Below the pieces are notes generated by a model, which did no database searches, had not been told where the DNA came from, and saw nothing but the letters and a program-made list of their open reading frames with translations. Below, piece by piece: positions 5,602 to 5,795 of a DNA stretch of 5,795 bases. Positions within the stretch are counted from its first letter, which is position 1; the number at the start of each line of letters is the position of its first letter. Location of the stretch: the NCBI GenBank assembly GCA_031257955.1, contig JAIRNQ010000108.1:1-5795 (forward strand). Reading direction: 5' to 3'. Origin of the DNA: Deltaproteobacteria bacterium. GTDB taxonomy: Bacteria > Desulfobacterota > Desulfarculia > Adiutricales > Adiutricaceae. A program made the translations under genes and the position numbers.

Positions 5602-5636
5602 AAGCGGCCAACGCTTTGGTGGGGCGCGCGAAGTGA
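5598..5636 (+). CDS. 12-codon mini-ORF linking to der
   Basis: GTG at 5598 overlaps the stop of the 35-codon mini-ORF as GTGA. The frame encodes MKAANALVGRAK and ends at TGA 5634-5636, which in turn overlaps the GTG of der. GGTGGGG lies 8 bases before the GTG and could serve as a weak ribosome binding site. It looks like a second coupling step produced by one repeat unit. Whether the peptide is made is unknown. Confidence 0.35.
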   Translation: MKAANALVGRAK

Positions 5637-5795
5637 AAGCGGTAATCGCTTTGGTGGGGCGACCCAATGTGGGCAAATCCTCGCTGTTTAACCGGCTCCT
5701 GAAGCGTTCGGCGGCCTTGGTGGACGATAGGCCCGGGGTGACCAGGGATCGCCATTACGCCCCCCTGACGATCGAGGACAGGGAAGCCCTGTTGG
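5633..5795 (+). CDS. der: GTPase Der (EngA), N-terminal part, cut by window end
   Basis: The 54 visible residues start MKAVIALVGRPNVGKSS. This is the first G domain of Der, the double-GTPase needed for 50S ribosomal subunit maturation. The P-loop GRPNVGKS is at 9-16, with Lys15 and Ser16, and the G2/switch I segment DDRPGVTRDRHY (31-42) includes the conserved Thr37. The PGVTRDR sequence is highly typical of Der. The family is about 440-490 residues long, so most of the gene lies beyond the window. GTG 5633 is chosen because Der normally begins a few residues before the P-loop. A GTG at 5591 in the same frame would add 14 unrelated residues. Initiation may be coupled to the preceding mini-ORF through the GTGA overlap; GGTGGGG (5618-5624) lies 8 bases upstream. 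Confidence 0.93.
   Translation, partial: MKAVIALVGRPNVGKSSLFNRLLKRSAALVDDRPGVTRDRHYAPLTIEDREALL

Larger units (their letters stand above)
5494..5661 (+). repeat. Five-copy minisatellite of the der initiation region
   Basis: Copies start at 5494, 5530, 5563, 5598 and 5633, with periods of 36, 33, 35 and 35 bases. The fifth is the true start of der. Copies three and five are identical over 29 bases from GTG through GGGGCG. Copy four differs from them only in GCCAAC for GTAATC. Copy one has GCCAAC and TCG, and copy two is the most diverged (ATA for GTG, GAG for GCG). The 3' part of each unit is GGTGGG plus a short linker ending in AA. In copies three, four and five AAAGCG and CGCTTT are complementary around a 5-base loop. 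Confidence 0.9.

Noticed and set aside
5449..5755. Alternative frames on both strands spanning the der-start repeats
   Set aside because: Their repetitive products simply reflect the minisatellite read in other frames; none has a credible start or function.

Overview
The window joins two kinds of DNA. The left part (about 1-3650) is AT-richer and holds two complete, unrelated-looking DNA (cytosine-5) methyltransferase genes on the + strand, separated by a 468-base AT-rich gap with no intact gene. No restriction endonuclease, vsr or control gene is visible, so this looks like part of an acquired modification or restriction-modification island, or its eroded remains. The right part (about 4330 to the end) is GC-rich and looks like host core genome: an AmgK-like sugar kinase of the aminoglycoside-phosphotransferase fold, followed by the start of der (engA), the ribosome-assembly GTPase. 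Between them is a small lipoprotein gene on the - strand with a BamE/SmpA-like fold pattern.

The organism is a Gram-negative bacterium, judged from the lipobox lipoprotein with a BamE-like pattern and the AmgK-type kinase. GTG and possibly TTG starts and GTGA stop/start overlaps are used. A deltaproteobacterial (Desulfobacterota-like) origin is a weak guess from the style of the kinase and Der sequences and cannot be settled here.

Layout: promoter and methyltransferase 1 (93-1184, +); degenerate gap with a possible LAGLIDADG endonuclease scrap (1185-1652); methyltransferase 2 (1653-3353, +); an ambiguous stretch with a doubtful 78-codon frame (3354-3656); lipoprotein (4010-3657, -) with its promoter region (4041-4076); a near-consensus + strand promoter (4147-4175) followed by a leader of about 300 bases with two hairpins and three tandem 28-bp repeats; the kinase (4487-5497, +); a 33-36 bp minisatellite (5494-5632); and der (5633 onward, +, cut by the window end).

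The most unusual structure is the kinase-der junction. The first 29 bases of der, including its GTG start, are present in five tandem copies, the last being der itself. Three of the joints are GTGA overlaps, so the kinase stop leads into a 35-codon mini-ORF, then a 12-codon mini-ORF, then der. The likely history is that the kinase stop once overlapped the der start directly, and slippage or unequal exchange multiplied the initiation region while leaving a chain of coupled start and stop codons. Whether this changes Der output is unknown but testable.
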